Source: Streptococcus mitis
GTDB lineage: Bacteria > Bacillota > Bacilli > Lactobacillales > Streptococcaceae
Direction of reading: 5' to 3'
DNA: 64,000 nucleotides
Assembly: GCF_009496155.1 (NCBI RefSeq)
Contig: NZ_WIJP01000004.1
Location: 1-64,000 of the forward strand
Under the pieces are notes generated by a model that saw only the letters and a list, made by a program, of their open reading frames with translations, searched no databases and was not told the DNA's origin. This document shows positions 10,771 through 20,264 of the stretch, piece after piece. Every line of letters starts with the position of its first letter. Position 1 is the stretch's first letter. A program made the position numbers and the translations under genes.

Positions 10771-11366
10771 TCTGTTCCTCTCAAAAATTTATTTCTACCA
10801 TTGTACCCTAAAAGGAAGGGGATTTCAAATATTAGTGACAGGGTGATTCTACTGAAAACCGACCAGAGAACTGATTTCCTAAAAATTCTTCTTTGGATGA
10901 CGGTCGATAATGCCTGGTATTGTTCCAGTATTTCCTCTCCCTTTGGAGTCAATTTGTAGCCACGAATCGAAAAGTTACTTGCCAATTCCTCTTCTGAAAA
11001 GTTGTTATGAAGGGCTTAGTCAAGAACTGCAGACTTCATCTTAGACAGTCCTGTAATTTCCTTGCTTTTGAGAATACTCTTTTTCATGGTAGCATTGAGA
11101 TGGTCAAGTGAATCAAAAGTTGTTTCAATAACAGCATAACCTTTTTCCACCAGAGTTTTTAGATGCTTAGGGGCATCAATGCCATAAATATACTCAAAGT
11201 ATTTAGGAAACCAGGTTTCGGTGGTAAAAGTACCAAAGTTGATTCTCCATAGTAGAATGATAGCACCTGCAAGCAAATCATCTGCTAATAAGTCCATATT
11301 TCGTTCAGGTGAGATGAAGGGTTTGACTTGATGGTCTTTATAAAATGTTTCTAAAATAGTATTCAC
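10767..11366 (-). pseudogene. Broken hypothetical gene between slrA and rpsP
   Basis: The first part (11366 to 11016) encodes 116 residues starting MNTILETFYKDHQVKPF and stops at a TAA. The same frame stays open beyond it (ALHNNFSEEELASNFSIRGYKLTPKGEEILEQYQ), and a shift by one base would then give a plausible end IIDRHPKKNF. I read this as one gene with a nonsense codon and a later frameshift. The last open stretch overlaps the slrA start. No recognised domain; an alternative is a genuine 116-residue protein with an untranslated tail. Confidence 0.55.
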
Positions 11367-11451
11367 GGATAGCTTCTTTCAAACATTTATTTCCTACTTC
11401 TAACAAATTTCTAAATGGTTTAAGAATTTTATAGTCTGTCAAGTTTTTTTC

Positions 11452-11479
11452 TTGACACCTGCCAGAAATCTGCTATAAT
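11452..11479 (+). promoter_or_regulatory. rpsP promoter
   Basis: A perfect -35 TTGACA (11452-11457) and a perfect -10 TATAAT (11474-11479) are separated by 16 bases. It lies about 65 bases before the rpsP ATG, as expected for a strong ribosomal-protein promoter. Confidence 0.9.
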
Positions 11480-11543
11480 AGAACATGTGCTAAATAGCTC
11501 AGCTATTTCACCGAAATAAAAAATAAGAAAAGAGACTTTAAAA

Positions 11544-11816
11544 ATGGCAGTTAAAATCCGTTTGACTCGTATGGGTTCTAAGAAAAAACCTTTCTACCGT
11601 ATCAACGTAGCAGATTCACGTTCACCACGTGACGGACGTTTCATCGAAACAGTTGGAACTTACAACCCACTTGTTGCTGAAAACCAAGTAACTTTGAAAG
11701 AAGACCGCGTTCTTGCATGGTTAGCTGATGGAGCTCAACCTTCAGATACAGTTCGCAACATCCTTTCAAAAGAAGGCGTATTGAAGAAATTCCACGATTC
11801 TAAATTCTCAAAATAA
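11544..11816 (+). CDS. rpsP: 30S ribosomal protein bS16
   Basis: Small-subunit protein of 90 residues that binds 16S rRNA during 30S assembly. The start [20 protein letters not shown] and the motif [14 protein letters not shown] are the family hallmark. Ribosome site AAGAAAAGAGAC. It heads an operon with khpA, 20 bases downstream, a linkage conserved in Firmicutes. Confidence 0.98.
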   Translation: MAVKIRLTRMGSKKKPFYRINVADSRSPRDGRFIETVGTYNPLVAENQVTLKEDRVLAWLADGAQPSDTVRNILSKEGVLKKFHDSKFSK

Positions 11817-11835
11817 GTTTAAAGTAGGTTGACAG

Positions 11836-12075
11836 ATGGATACGATTGAAAATCTCATTATTGCGATTGTGAAACCCTTGATTTCACAACCAGATGCCTT
11901 AACTATCAAGATTGAAGATACACCAGAATTTTTGGAATATCATTTGGATCTTGATCAAAGCGATGTGGGTCGTGTAATCGGTCGTAAGGGTCGCACTATT
12001 TCTGCGATAAGAACGATTGTCTACTCTGTCCCAACTGAAGACAAAAAAGTAAGAATCGTTATTGACGAAAAATAA
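11836..12075 (+). CDS. khpA: KH-domain RNA-binding protein
   Basis: A 79-residue single KH domain with the GxxG loop in [19 protein letters not shown] (GRKG). KhpA pairs with KhpB/EloR in streptococci and influences cell elongation and division. The gene lies directly after rpsP and is followed by a terminator. No other domain is present. Confidence 0.93.
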   Translation: MDTIENLIIAIVKPLISQPDALTIKIEDTPEFLEYHLDLDQSDVGRVIGRKGRTISAIRTIVYSVPTEDKKVRIVIDEK

Positions 12076-12080
12076 GAAGG

Positions 12081-12104
12081 GCGGGACGAATGTCTCGCTT
12101 TTTT
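12081..12104 (+). terminator. khpA terminator
   Basis: Stem gcgggac / gtctcgc with a 4-base loop and six T's, placed between khpA and the MazG-like gene. The ribosome site of the next gene follows at once, so partial read-through is likely. Confidence 0.8.
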
Positions 12105-12117
12105 GCAAGGAGAAAGA

Positions 12118-12447
12118 ATGAGAGATTTAACAGTTAGACAACTAGAGGAATATTTACTTGACCATTACCGACAATCTAGAACAGAAGAAGGGCTTTTTAT
12201 TAAGCTAGTAGAAGAAGTCGGAGAAGTAGCTGAGGTTTTGAATGGTCGTTCTGGTAGAAAAGAGGGCGTTCAGGATTCTAACGAGGAACTAGCAAAAGAA
12301 CTGGCTGATGTCATTCACTACACCGTCGCAATCGCAGCCATCAACCATATTGATCTTACCAAGACTATCTTTGAGAAAGATAAAACTGCTGCTATTAAGT
12401 ACCAACATGAACGAGATTTGGAAGGATTTTTGAAGGGGAACCTCTAA
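12118..12447 (+). CDS. MazG-like nucleotide pyrophosphohydrolase
   Basis: A 109-residue all-helical protein with the MazG metal-binding pattern: LVEEVGEVAEVL followed by EELAKELADVIHYTVAIA (EExxE ... ExxD). Such proteins hydrolyse nucleoside triphosphates to monophosphates, with a house-cleaning role. I chose ATG 12118 since it follows AAGGAGAAAGA; an upstream in-frame ATG at 12103 lies inside the terminator. The substrate is unknown. Confidence 0.85.
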   Translation: MRDLTVRQLEEYLLDHYRQSRTEEGLFIKLVEEVGEVAEVLNGRSGRKEGVQDSNEELAKELADVIHYTVAIAAINHIDLTKTIFEKDKTAAIKYQHERDLEGFLKGNL

Positions 12448-12646
12448 GACGATAAGAAATCAATTTTTGACTAATAAAGAAGGTATTAGTAAATATAAGA
12501 AAGATAAAGCAATGAAACTGGCAGTTTATATTATCAAAGTAAGGAATTTCCAAGAGGTAGACAAGCTAGAACTTGTGAGACAAGAACGAGAAAAGCAGAT
12601 CAGACTTGCTGAATCCTTTTCAGGCAATGCACTAGATAAACGCTGA
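12446..12646 (+). pseudogene. Remnant or small hypothetical ORF
   Basis: A frame open from 12446 to the TGA at 12644-12646 encodes a charged C-terminal-looking piece; the first ATG (12512) gives 44 residues, MKLAVYIIKVRNFQEVDKLE ... GNALDKR. No ribosome site precedes the ATG and no domain is recognised. It probably is the tail of a lost gene. The rest of the gap up to 12775 holds only the promoter region of the next gene. Confidence 0.35.
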
Positions 12647-12775
12647 TAGCAGGAATAAAATACTAATCCTAGAAATAGCATCTAGGGTTCTACTATGCTA
12701 CAATGGAAAGACAGTCTCAAAGAAGTCTAGTCAATCAATCTTGAGAATAGCTATTTTTAAAAGGAGTAACAGTCT

Positions 12776-13678
12776 ATGAACGAGAAAACAAAAGCTTACC
12801 TAGCAGCCTTATCCTTTTCAGCAATCATTGGATTTTCTTTTTTATTTACTAAGATTGCTTTAGGCTATGCCAGTCCTCTCACAAACTTAGCGCATCGCTA
12901 TACAATCGCAGCTTTAGTAATGGTCGTTCTTCATCAAACCAAATTTATCAAAGTGAGTTTAAGTAGAAAAGATATTCTTTCTATTCTTCCTATGAGTCTT
13001 TTCTATCCTCTTCTCTTTTTTATTTTTCAATCCTTTGCTTTACAGTATATATCGTCTTCTGAAGCTGGAATTTTACAGGCTCTTGTCCCGATTTTTACGC
13101 TCCTTTTAGCATCGGCCTTTCTCAAGGAAAAGACAAGCTTGCTTCAAAAGTTCTTTTTATTTTTATCCGTAGCAGGAGTAGTTTTCATCTTCCTTAGTAA
13201 AGGAGCTAACTTTGGTACTGAAACTGCTAGCTTTGGCTTTCTCTTGATGTTGGGATCTGTTCTCGCCAATGCAATAAACAATATCCTCAGCAAGTCCAAA
13301 GGAGGACGCTATCGGGCTATGGATATGACAGCTGTTGTGATATTTGTTGGCTTCGTCACCTTTAATACGCTGAGTCTGATCTCGCACTATCTAGATGGCA
13401 ACATATTAGCTTACTTTGTGCCGCTCGGACAGCTTCCTTATCTGCTTTCAGTGCTCTATTTGGGAATTCTAGCCTCTATCGTTACTGGTAGTCTCTCTAT
13501 CTATGCTATTGTTCGACTTGGAGCATCAACCGTCAGTGTCTTTGGAAATCTTGGGACAGTTTTGACTATTGTAGCCGGAGCTCTTATCCTCCACGAACCA
13601 ATTTATAGCTACCATGTGATAGGAGCCACTATGATTATTGCTGGAATTTTAGGCATGAATCTGATGAGAAGAAAGTAA
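12776..13678 (+). CDS. DMT-superfamily (EamA) transporter
   Basis: A 300-residue membrane protein with ten hydrophobic segments in two EamA halves. The N-terminal pattern AIIGFSFLFTKIALGYASPL and the second-half pattern YLGILASIVTGSLSIYAIVRLGAS...LGTVLTI are typical of drug/metabolite exporters. The substrate cannot be told from sequence. Ribosome site AAAGGAGTAAC. The gene stands alone. Confidence 0.88.
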   Translation: MNEKTKAYLAALSFSAIIGFSFLFTKIALGYASPLTNLAHRYTIAALVMVVLHQTKFIKVSLSRKDILSILPMSLFYPLLFFIFQSFALQYISSSEAGILQALVPIFTLLLASAFLKEKTSLLQKFFLFLSVAGVVFIFLSKGANFGTETASFGFLLMLGSVLANAINNILSKSKGGRYRAMDMTAVVIFVGFVTFNTLSLISHYLDGNILAYFVPLGQLPYLLSVLYLGILASIVTGSLSIYAIVRLGASTVSVFGNLGTVLTIVAGALILHEPIYSYHVIGATMIIAGILGMNLMRRK

Positions 13679-13827
13679 AGATTGCTGAGCAGTCTTTTTC
13701 TTAATCAAAGTTATTCAGAAAATTCAAAAATTTTAATGTAATCAAGTTTGGGACACGATGATTTTAATATAGCATGATAAAATAGATAAAAAGAACGATA
13801 CTAGGATAAAGAGGAGAGAGTGTAGAA

Positions 13828-14685
13828 ATGAAGCAAAATGATATAGATGAAGCTATTGCTTTTTATAACAGAAAGACCGAGACTTTGGTACGTCACGTTA
13901 TACCAGTCGTAGATTGTGATTTGGTTGTTTATCATCGTCCTGGAAATACAAATAAAGGCCACGTTATTTTTTATCATGGAGCTTGTGGACGTAGTCAGAT
14001 GTGGGCTCACCAGTATGATGCCTTTGAAGGATTTGACCTCTACTTTGTCAATGTTAGAGGACAGGGTGAATCACCTATGAAAGTTGGTTTACCTGACTTA
14101 GAAGGCGCTGTTCAAGATGTAGATGCTATTTTGTCCTATTTCCAGCTAGATAAGGTGATATTGGTTGGTCATTCTTGGGGAGGAAATCCACTTCAAGAGT
14201 ACACCTATCGCCATCCAGAAAGAGTTCTAGCCTTGGTTATGGTGGATAGTTGGGGACAGCACCGTTACCTATCAGATAAAGAGAAAAATCGCATAAAATA
14301 TAGTTCCCTTATGTATAAAACGATTCCTTGGAAGTTGATTGCAGATAAAAATTCAAAAATGTGTACAGATAATCCTATCACAAGAGAATTAGTCAAGACG
14401 GCAATTATAGAAACTGGGAGAGATGTTTTTTTGAACCTTGGAATCACAGGTTTCTTAGCTGTCCATGAGATAGAAGGTTATCAAGGAAATCCTCCTATGC
14501 TATTAGTAAGAGGCGAAAATGATTTTCCCAAACACCTAAAAATGATCTACGATGGTATCATTGCCTTAAATCCCAATGCGCGTCAAGTAACAATTGCAGA
14601 TAGTAAACACCAACCGATGAATGATCATCCTGAAGAGTTTAATCAGCTTATTGGTGAATTCTTTGAAGAAGTAGTAGGCACGTAG
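13828..14685 (+). CDS. Alpha/beta-fold hydrolase
   Basis: A 285-residue cytosolic hydrolase. The oxyanion region FYHGACGRSQMW, the motif NVRGQGES and the nucleophile elbow VGHSWGG (Ser116) are clear. Late residues include Asp in RGENDFPKH and the likely catalytic His261 in SKHQPMNDHP. Substrate unknown. It lies next to a second, only distantly similar hydrolase. Ribosome site GAGGAGAGAGTG. Confidence 0.85.
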   Translation: MKQNDIDEAIAFYNRKTETLVRHVIPVVDCDLVVYHRPGNTNKGHVIFYHGACGRSQMWAHQYDAFEGFDLYFVNVRGQGESPMKVGLPDLEGAVQDVDAILSYFQLDKVILVGHSWGGNPLQEYTYRHPERVLALVMVDSWGQHRYLSDKEKNRIKYSSLMYKTIPWKLIADKNSKMCTDNPITRELVKTAIIETGRDVFLNLGITGFLAVHEIEGYQGNPPMLLVRGENDFPKHLKMIYDGIIALNPNARQVTIADSKHQPMNDHPEEFNQLIGEFFEEVVGT

Positions 14686-14782
14686 GATAGGATCTATCCA
14701 ACTTGTGAAAATCCTTGGAACGTGATAAAATAAAGGATAAGGATTTTTAATAATTCATTATATAGAATGAGTGGATTTCTTT

Positions 14783-15571
14783 ATGAAGAGGATTGAAGTA
14801 TCTACAGAAATTGGAAGTCTTTCTGTTGCTTATCAAAAGCAAAAGAAAATGCTAGTTTGTTTAAGTGGCGCAGGTTTGCTACCAAGTTATGAAAATTTTT
14901 CACTTATACTTGAAAAACTTCCTCCTACAATTGGTTATTTGACAATTGATTTTCCGAACACAGGTAGGAGTCTGATTCATGACCAAGCTGGAAAAAATCT
15001 AGATAATCTTGCAGATGCGGTTTATGAAGTACTTGAAGAATTAGGGATTTCTGAATATATACTTTGTGCACATAGTTTGAGTGGAATTTTAGCTTGCAAA
15101 TTACTCAAGAAACCAATTAAGTGTCAGGCTTTAGTAGCAATTGAACCGACAACTAAAAAAGTCATGTTTGCTGATTTTTCAGAAAATCCTTATCCAGAAA
15201 TGGAAGAGCAGATGAGTCTGATTGACGAGTGTGGTCCTGAATTGTATTTTAAGAATTTAACTCAAGAGACATTTAGCCCTGAAATTAATAAAGAAATCTG
15301 GGCAATAATGCAAGAAAAAGGCTCAGAGTTGGAAAATCTAGATCCAGGATTTCAGATATCTGGAGAGATTACTGAGGAAGATTTTGAGAATTTGTCGATA
15401 GAAGCTTATGCCCCTGTATTTATTTTTTGTCAGGCTTATAGAGAAAAAGAGTACAGAGAATCAGAATATTGGACTTCCAATACTAAACTCATTTTAGGAG
15501 GGAATCACCATTATTTACAGTGGTCTGAATCCGAAAAAATTGCGACTATTATTCGAGAATTGTCAGAATAA
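14783..15571 (+). CDS. Alpha/beta-fold hydrolase
   Basis: A 262-residue protein with [16 protein letters not shown] (oxyanion strand-loop), DFPNTGRS, and the elbow CAHSLSGIL with Ser as nucleophile. A late [11 protein letters not shown] supplies the catalytic His. I prefer ATG 14783 (GAGTGG just upstream) over GTG 14771, which has no ribosome site. It ends 29 bases before rimM and may be read into it. Confidence 0.8.
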   Translation: MKRIEVSTEIGSLSVAYQKQKKMLVCLSGAGLLPSYENFSLILEKLPPTIGYLTIDFPNTGRSLIHDQAGKNLDNLADAVYEVLEELGISEYILCAHSLSGILACKLLKKPIKCQALVAIEPTTKKVMFADFSENPYPEMEEQMSLIDECGPELYFKNLTQETFSPEINKEIWAIMQEKGSELENLDPGFQISGEITEEDFENLSIEAYAPVFIFCQAYREKEYRESEYWTSNTKLILGGNHHYLQWSESEKIATIIRELSE

Positions 15572-15600
15572 GATGGAAAGAAATAGATACAGGAGACAAG

Positions 15601-16119
15601 ATGAACTACTTTAATGTTGGGAAAATCGTCAATACGCAAGGATTGCAGGGTGAGATGCGAGTCTTGTCTGTGACAGATTTTGCAGAAGAACGGTTTAAAA
15701 AAGGGGCTGAGCTGGCCTTGTTTGATGAAAAAGATCAGTTTGTTCAAACAGTGACCATTGCTAGCCACCGTAAACAGAAGAACTTTGACATTATTAAATT
15801 CAAAGATATGTACCATATCAATGCTATTGAAAAGTATAAAGGTTATAGTCTCAAGGTCGCTGAGGAAGATTTAAACGATTTAGATGATGGTGAATTTTAC
15901 TATCACGAGATTATCGGTTTGGAAGTCTATGAGGGTGATAATTTTGTTGGAACCATCAAGGAAATCCTGCAACCAGGTGCCAACGATGTCTGGGTGGTCA
16001 AGCGAAAAGGTAAACGTGATTTGCTCTTGCCTTATATCCCACCAGTGGTTCTCAATGTCGATATTCCAAATAAACGGGTCGATGTGGAAATCTTAGAAGG
16101 GTTAGACTATGAAGATTGA
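15601..16119 (+). CDS. rimM: Ribosome maturation factor RimM
   Basis: Assists maturation of the 30S head region. The 172-residue protein has the N-terminal barrel ([20 protein letters not shown]) and the C-terminal PRC-barrel ([24 protein letters not shown] ... [14 protein letters not shown]). It overlaps trmD by 11 bases, the conserved rimM-trmD pairing. Confidence 0.96.
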   Translation: MNYFNVGKIVNTQGLQGEMRVLSVTDFAEERFKKGAELALFDEKDQFVQTVTIASHRKQKNFDIIKFKDMYHINAIEKYKGYSLKVAEEDLNDLDDGEFYYHEIIGLEVYEGDNFVGTIKEILQPGANDVWVVKRKGKRDLLLPYIPPVVLNVDIPNKRVDVEILEGLDYED

Positions 16120-16828
16120 TATTTTAACCCTCTTTCCAGAGATGTTTTCTCCACTGGAGCACTCAATTGTTGGAAAGGCTCGAGAAAAAGGGCTCTTGGA
16201 TATCCAGTATCATAACTTCCGAGAAAATGCTGAAAAGGCCCGCCATGTTGACGATGAGCCCTACGGAGGCGGTCAGGGGATGTTGCTCCGTGCCCAACCC
16301 ATTTTCGATGCCTTTGATGCTATTGAAAAGAAAAATCCGCGCGTCATTCTCCTAGACCCAGCTGGCAAGCAGTTTGATCAGGCTTATGCTGAGGACTTAG
16401 CTCAAGAGGAAGAGCTAATCTTTATCTGTGGGCACTATGAGGGGTATGATGAGCGAATTAAGACCTTGGTAACGGATGAGATTTCTTTGGGTGACTATGT
16501 CCTGACTGGTGGAGAGTTGGCGGCTATGACCATGATTGATGCTACGGTTCGCCTGATTCCAGAAGTGATTGGCAAGGAGTCCAGCCATCAAGATGATAGT
16601 TTTTCTTCAGGCCTTCTAGAATACCCTCAGTACACACGTCCCTATGATTATCGAGGCATGATTGTGCCGGATATTCTGATGAGCGGGCACCATGAAAAGA
16701 TTCGTCAGTGGCGCCTGTATGAGAGTTTGAAGAAAACCTACGAGCGCAGACCAGATTTGCTTGAACATTATCAACTGACAGCAGAAGAAGAAAAAATGCT
16801 GGCAGAAATCAAAGAAAACAAAGAATAA
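16109..16828 (+). CDS. trmD: tRNA (guanine-37-N1)-methyltransferase
   Basis: SPOUT-class methyltransferase making m1G37, which prevents frameshifting. The 239-residue protein shows the trefoil-knot loops [23 protein letters not shown] and [11 protein letters not shown], and the conserved Asp in SSHQDDSF. It starts inside rimM, so translation is coupled. Confidence 0.97.
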   Translation: MKIDILTLFPEMFSPLEHSIVGKAREKGLLDIQYHNFRENAEKARHVDDEPYGGGQGMLLRAQPIFDAFDAIEKKNPRVILLDPAGKQFDQAYAEDLAQEEELIFICGHYEGYDERIKTLVTDEISLGDYVLTGGELAAMTMIDATVRLIPEVIGKESSHQDDSFSSGLLEYPQYTRPYDYRGMIVPDILMSGHHEKIRQWRLYESLKKTYERRPDLLEHYQLTAEEEKMLAEIKENKE

Positions 16829-16839
16829 AGGAGATACCT

Positions 16840-17178
16840 ATGCAAGTAATCAAACGTGATGGAGAAATTGCTGAATTTAATCCAGATAAGATTTACCAAG
16901 CTATCTTAAAGGCAGCCCAGACTGTCTATGTATTGACAGATGATTTGCGTCAAAACCTTGCACAAGTCACTAAGAAAGTGGTTTTGGATTTGGAAGAAGC
17001 CAAGGTGGAACGTGCTACCATTAGCATGATTCAGTCTATGGTTGAACATCGTTTACTGGGTGCAGGTTATATTACCATTGCAGAACACTACATTTCCTAT
17101 CGTCTACAACGTGACTTGGAAAGAAGTGGTTATGGAGATCATATTGCAGTTCATTTACATTTTGAACAAGTTCGCTAA
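16840..17178 (+). CDS. ATP-cone domain protein
   Basis: A 112-residue protein that is almost entirely an ATP-cone (MQVIKRDGEIAEFNPDKIYQ ... LGAGYITIAEHYISYR), the regulatory domain found at the N-terminus of ribonucleotide reductases and in NrdR. No zinc ribbon and no catalytic domain are attached. It follows trmD by 11 bases and is probably cotranscribed. The function is unknown; it may sense nucleotides. Confidence 0.85.
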   Translation: MQVIKRDGEIAEFNPDKIYQAILKAAQTVYVLTDDLRQNLAQVTKKVVLDLEEAKVERATISMIQSMVEHRLLGAGYITIAEHYISYRLQRDLERSGYGDHIAVHLHFEQVR

Positions 17179-17180
17179 GA

Positions 17181-17217
17181 AAAAGAGTGGGATGAAGCAA
17201 CTACATCTCACTCTTTC
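17181..17217. terminator. Bidirectional terminator
   Basis: A 13-base stem with one mismatch (aaagagtgggatg / catctcactcttt) lies between the convergent ATP-cone gene and the minus-strand hypothetical gene. Confidence 0.75.
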
Positions 17218-17528
17218 TTAAATCTATTTTTTTGGGCTGTTTGGACGGTTGAAGGGACAAATCGCAGGCGTTGAATATCGCTTATGCGGATAATACGAGT
17301 CACATTTTTGGCAAAATTTTTCACGATAATTTGCTGGCGTTGTTGATCGTATTTGATGATGTCACCTGTAAAGCTTGTCTCAGACAAGATAAGGTGAACG
17401 GCGGTTTGTTTCTGGATAGCCTCTTCAATAGTGGCTGTAAGGGAGTTGCTTTCAGTCTGGTCAGGTTGGTCATGTCCATTTAAAAAATCATGTATTTTAC
17501 CTAGAACTTGCTGGAATTTATGTCTCAT
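17208..17528 (-). CDS. Conserved hypothetical protein
   Basis: A 106-residue soluble protein. The N-terminal part is helical and polar (MRHKFQQVLGKIHDFLNGHD), and the C-terminal half reads as a small beta domain (FTGDIIKYDQQRQQIIVKNF ... ITRIIRISDIQRLRFV) that resembles YolD-like or Sm-like folds; this resemblance is weak. Ribosome site on the minus strand AGAAGGGAGGCCAAT. I do not recognise a function. Confidence 0.6.
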   Translation of the reverse strand: MRHKFQQVLGKIHDFLNGHDQPDQTESNSLTATIEEAIQKQTAVHLILSETSFTGDIIKYDQQRQQIIVKNFAKNVTRIIRISDIQRLRFVPSTVQTAQKNRFKKE

Positions 17529-17626
17529 ATTGGCCTCCCTTCTTTTATATCAATATTATATAAAATTTTCCTAAAATCTACAAGATTTTACGAATAATCA
17601 GATGAAAGTTAAAAAAGGAGAAGAAA

Positions 17627-17842
17627 ATGGCAGAATTTACATTTGAAATCGAAGAGCACTTGCTGACTCTTTCTGAAAACGAAAAAGGTTGGACCAAGGA
17701 AATCAACCGTGTGAGCTTTAATGGTGCTCCTGCAAAGTTTGATATTCGTGCTTGGAGCCCAGATCATACTAAAATGGGCAAAGGGATTACTCTCTCCAAT
17801 GAAGAATTTCAAACAATGGTGGATGCCTTTAAAAGCAACTAG
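17627..17842 (+). CDS. YdbC-family (PC4-like) protein
   Basis: A 71-residue protein resembling the YdbC family, bacterial relatives of the eukaryotic coactivator PC4 that bind single-stranded DNA. The core is EKGWTKEINRVSFNGAPAKF followed by DIRAWSPDHTKMGKGITLS. Ribosome site AAAGGAGAAGAAA. It converges on bioY across a shared terminator. Confidence 0.8.
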   Translation: MAEFTFEIEEHLLTLSENEKGWTKEINRVSFNGAPAKFDIRAWSPDHTKMGKGITLSNEEFQTMVDAFKSN

Positions 17843-17859
17843 GTTTTCAAAATGAAAGA

Positions 17860-17897
17860 AAAGGATATTGAGTCATGACAACTCGATATCCTTTTTT
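17860..17897. terminator. Terminator between ydbC-like gene and bioY
   Basis: Stem aaaggatattgagt / actcgatatccttt with one mismatch and flanking A and T runs, so it can work in both directions. Confidence 0.8.
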
Positions 17898-18432
17898 AGT
17901 TAGCAAAGTAAGCCTGATTTTTAAGGCGTTGAAGTAATGGACGGCTAATAAAACTAATAGCAATAATTTTACCAAGGTCTGGGATAATAAAGGGAAATAC
18001 CCCCACAGCAAGAGCTTTTTCAAATGGCATTCCAGCTAGGAAATGTAATCCAATGATCCCACCAACAAAAACAAGTGTATCTCCCAAGAGATTTGCTAGA
18101 AAAATTCTGACAAAACCACTATCACTGTTAGTTAGAGAAGAGGTAAGTCCAGAATAAACAAGATAAAACCAAAGATATCCTGCAGTAGGACCAATCAAAG
18201 CATGAAATCCAGCTCCACCTCCTGCAAAAACAGGAAGACCGATGGCACCTAGAAGAAGATAGAGTCCAACAGAAAGTACAGCCTCTCTCGGTCTAAAGAC
18301 AGTAGCAATCAAGCCGATTGCAAAGTTCTGCAGAGTGAAGGGAACAGGTCCAATTGGAAGACTGATTTGTGCTAAAACAGCAATGAGAGCAGCCCCAATA
18401 GCAGGGATAGCATAAACGTGAGCTTTTTTCAA
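17896..18432 (-). CDS. bioY: Biotin transporter BioY
   Basis: Substrate-binding (S) component of an ECF-type biotin importer. The 178-residue protein has six hydrophobic segments and the family motif QISLPIGPVPFTLQNFAIGL near the N-terminus, plus GAGFHALIGPTAGYLWFY. The start codon is TTG at 18432 (MKKAHVYAIPAIG), preceded by AGAGG about 9 bases upstream. That ribosome site lies inside a BirA-type operator. No energising module is nearby, so it presumably uses a shared EcfAAT unit. Confidence 0.93.
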   Translation of the reverse strand: MKKAHVYAIPAIGAALIAVLAQISLPIGPVPFTLQNFAIGLIATVFRPREAVLSVGLYLLLGAIGLPVFAGGGAGFHALIGPTAGYLWFYLVYSGLTSSLTNSDSGFVRIFLANLLGDTLVFVGGIIGLHFLAGMPFEKALAVGVFPFIIPDLGKIIAISFISRPLLQRLKNQAYFAN

Positions 18433-18433
18433 A

Positions 18434-18493
18434 ATAGTTAACCTCTTTTCTTATGTATAGTAACTATTATACTTAATTTAATATCATTGTCAA
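18434..18493 (-). promoter_or_regulatory. bioY promoter with BirA-type operator
   Basis: On the minus strand a -35 TTGACA (18488-18493) and -10 TATAAT (18466-18471) are spaced by 16 bases. A bipartite inverted motif, atagttaac ... gtaactat (18434-18467), matches the Firmicutes BirA operator pattern and overlaps the -10, the transcription start and the ribosome site. Biotin-loaded BirA would block transcription. Confidence 0.8.
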
Positions 18494-18587
18494 CCTATTT
18501 TTATAACAAAGGTAACAAAAAACTGTAACGGCCGATTTTGCTTACTGGTTAAGTTGGATAATTGTTTTGTTGATTCGAAAACATCAA

Positions 18588-18621
18588 AAAAGAAGCCGAC
18601 ATATTTGTATCAGCTTCTTTT
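18588..18621 (-). terminator. gor terminator
   Basis: A 12-base stem with one mismatch (aaaagaagccga / tcagcttctttt) lies just past the gor stop. Confidence 0.75.
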
Positions 18622-18628
18622 GTTTCGA

Positions 18629-19975
18629 TTAACGCATGGTTACAAATTCTTCGGATGCAGTTGGGTGAATCGCCACAGTTGCATCAAAGTCTGCCTTGGT
18701 TGCTCCCATTTTGATAGCAACAGCAAATCCTTGAATCATTTCATCAACACCGTAGCCAATTCCATGAAGTCCGACAACTTTTTCTTCTGAACCAGTTGTG
18801 ATCAATTTGAAACGTGTTTCTTGACGGTTGCAAGTGCAAGCAGAGTACATAGAAGTAAAGCTTGATTTGTAAACCTTGATTTGGTCTTGACCGTATTCTT
18901 TAATAGCTTGCTCTTCGGTCAATCCAACAGTTCCGATAGCAGGGTGTGAAAAGACAACGGTTGGAATAGTTGAGTAGTCCATTTTAGCAGTTGTTTTTCC
19001 GTTAAAGAGACGTTCAGACAAAGTACGTCCAGCCTTGATAGCAACTGGAGTTAGTTCTTTTTCGCCTGTTACATCACCTAGAGCGTAGATTCCTTCAACA
19101 ACAGTATTTTGGTATTCATCCACTTGGATAAAGCCACGTTCGTTCAGAGTTACTCCAGCTTTTTCAAGTTGCAATCCCTTAACGTTTGGACGGCGACCTG
19201 TAGCCCAGATAACTTGGCTAGCTGTGTGACTAGTTCCGTCTTCAAAATGAATGGTAATGCCTTCAGCAGTTTTTTCTAACTTGACAGGGACTTTGTGAGT
19301 ATGAAGTGGCAAGTTTGTTCTTTCCATTTCCTTGACCAAACCTTCAACGATATAAGAATCAAAACCACGTAAAGGACGATTGCGGCGAACAAAGAGGTCT
19401 GTCTTGACACCAAAGGTGTGAAGTACTCCAGCCAATTCAACAGCGATATAACCCGCGCCTAGAATAGCAACTGACTCTGGCAATTCTTCCCAAGCAAATA
19501 CATCATCAGAAGAGCCACCTAGCTCAGCACCAGGAATATTTGGAATACTTGGGTGGGCACCAGTAGCAATCACGATATGTTTAGCACGAATCAGTTCACC
19601 ATTTACGCTGACAGTATGAGAATCTACAAATTCAGCATGACCTTCAATCAAGTCTACTCCGTTTCGTTTAAAACTGCCATCATAAGAAGAACGAGCGCGA
19701 TCAATGTAGGCTTCACGATTGCGACGTAGGGTTGCAAAGTCAAAGTTAAGATCAGTAGTCTTAAAGCCGTAGTCTTCTCCAAATTGATGGAAAGTTTCAG
19801 CGATTTGCGCCCCGTACCACATGATTTTTTTAGGAACACAACCGACGTTGACACAGGTTCCACCTAGTTTCTTTTCCTCAATAACGGCCGCTTTGGCACC
19901 ATGTTCACCAGCACGGTTCATGGTAGCAATTCCTCCGCTGCCTCCACCGATAGCAATGATATCATATTCTCTCAT
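18629..19975 (-). CDS. gor: Glutathione-disulfide reductase
   Basis: FAD enzyme that uses NADPH to reduce glutathione disulfide; streptococci import glutathione and use it against oxidative and metal stress. The 448-residue protein has the N-terminal FAD site [11 protein letters not shown], the redox pair Cys41/Cys46 in [13 protein letters not shown], an NADPH site [11 protein letters not shown], and the C-terminal base His437-Glu442 (HPTASEE). The start has AAAGGAGTTTTCA upstream on the minus strand. Confidence 0.95.
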   Translation of the reverse strand: MREYDIIAIGGGSGGIATMNRAGEHGAKAAVIEEKKLGGTCVNVGCVPKKIMWYGAQIAETFHQFGEDYGFKTTDLNFDFATLRRNREAYIDRARSSYDGSFKRNGVDLIEGHAEFVDSHTVSVNGELIRAKHIVIATGAHPSIPNIPGAELGGSSDDVFAWEELPESVAILGAGYIAVELAGVLHTFGVKTDLFVRRNRPLRGFDSYIVEGLVKEMERTNLPLHTHKVPVKLEKTAEGITIHFEDGTSHTASQVIWATGRRPNVKGLQLEKAGVTLNERGFIQVDEYQNTVVEGIYALGDVTGEKELTPVAIKAGRTLSERLFNGKTTAKMDYSTIPTVVFSHPAIGTVGLTEEQAIKEYGQDQIKVYKSSFTSMYSACTCNRQETRFKLITTGSEEKVVGLHGIGYGVDEMIQGFAVAIKMGATKADFDATVAIHPTASEEFVTMR

Positions 19976-20170
19976 TGAAAACTCCTTTGTACTCTTTTAA
20001 ATAGTAGAGTGTCATTTTTTGATAGTCATATTCTATCTTTTTTTTGAATTGATTGCAAAAATCTGCTACGTTCAAAAAAAGTTTAAGAAAAGGCTTGCAA
20101 AAGGGAAAAATAAAGTATATTATATATCTAGTACAACGATAAAAAATTTCCGAACAATAAGTGAATCCTG

Positions 20171-20228
20171 AAATGTCATTATTTCGTTCTAAAATGTTAT
20201 TGTTTCAAATTGATAATTTTTGTATAAT
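20171..20228 (+). promoter_or_regulatory. Promoter with 21-base-period direct repeats
   Basis: Two direct repeats, aaatgtcattatttc (20171-20185) and aaatgttattgtttc (20192-20206), begin 21 bases apart. The second overlaps a -35-like TTGTTT (20200-20205) spaced 17 bases from TATAAT (20223-20228). Two-turn direct repeats are the binding format of LytTR-type regulators; the regulator is not in this window. Confidence 0.5.
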
Positions 20229-20264
20229 ATTGTTAAGAACTTTAAATCAAAAAGGAGTTTCATT

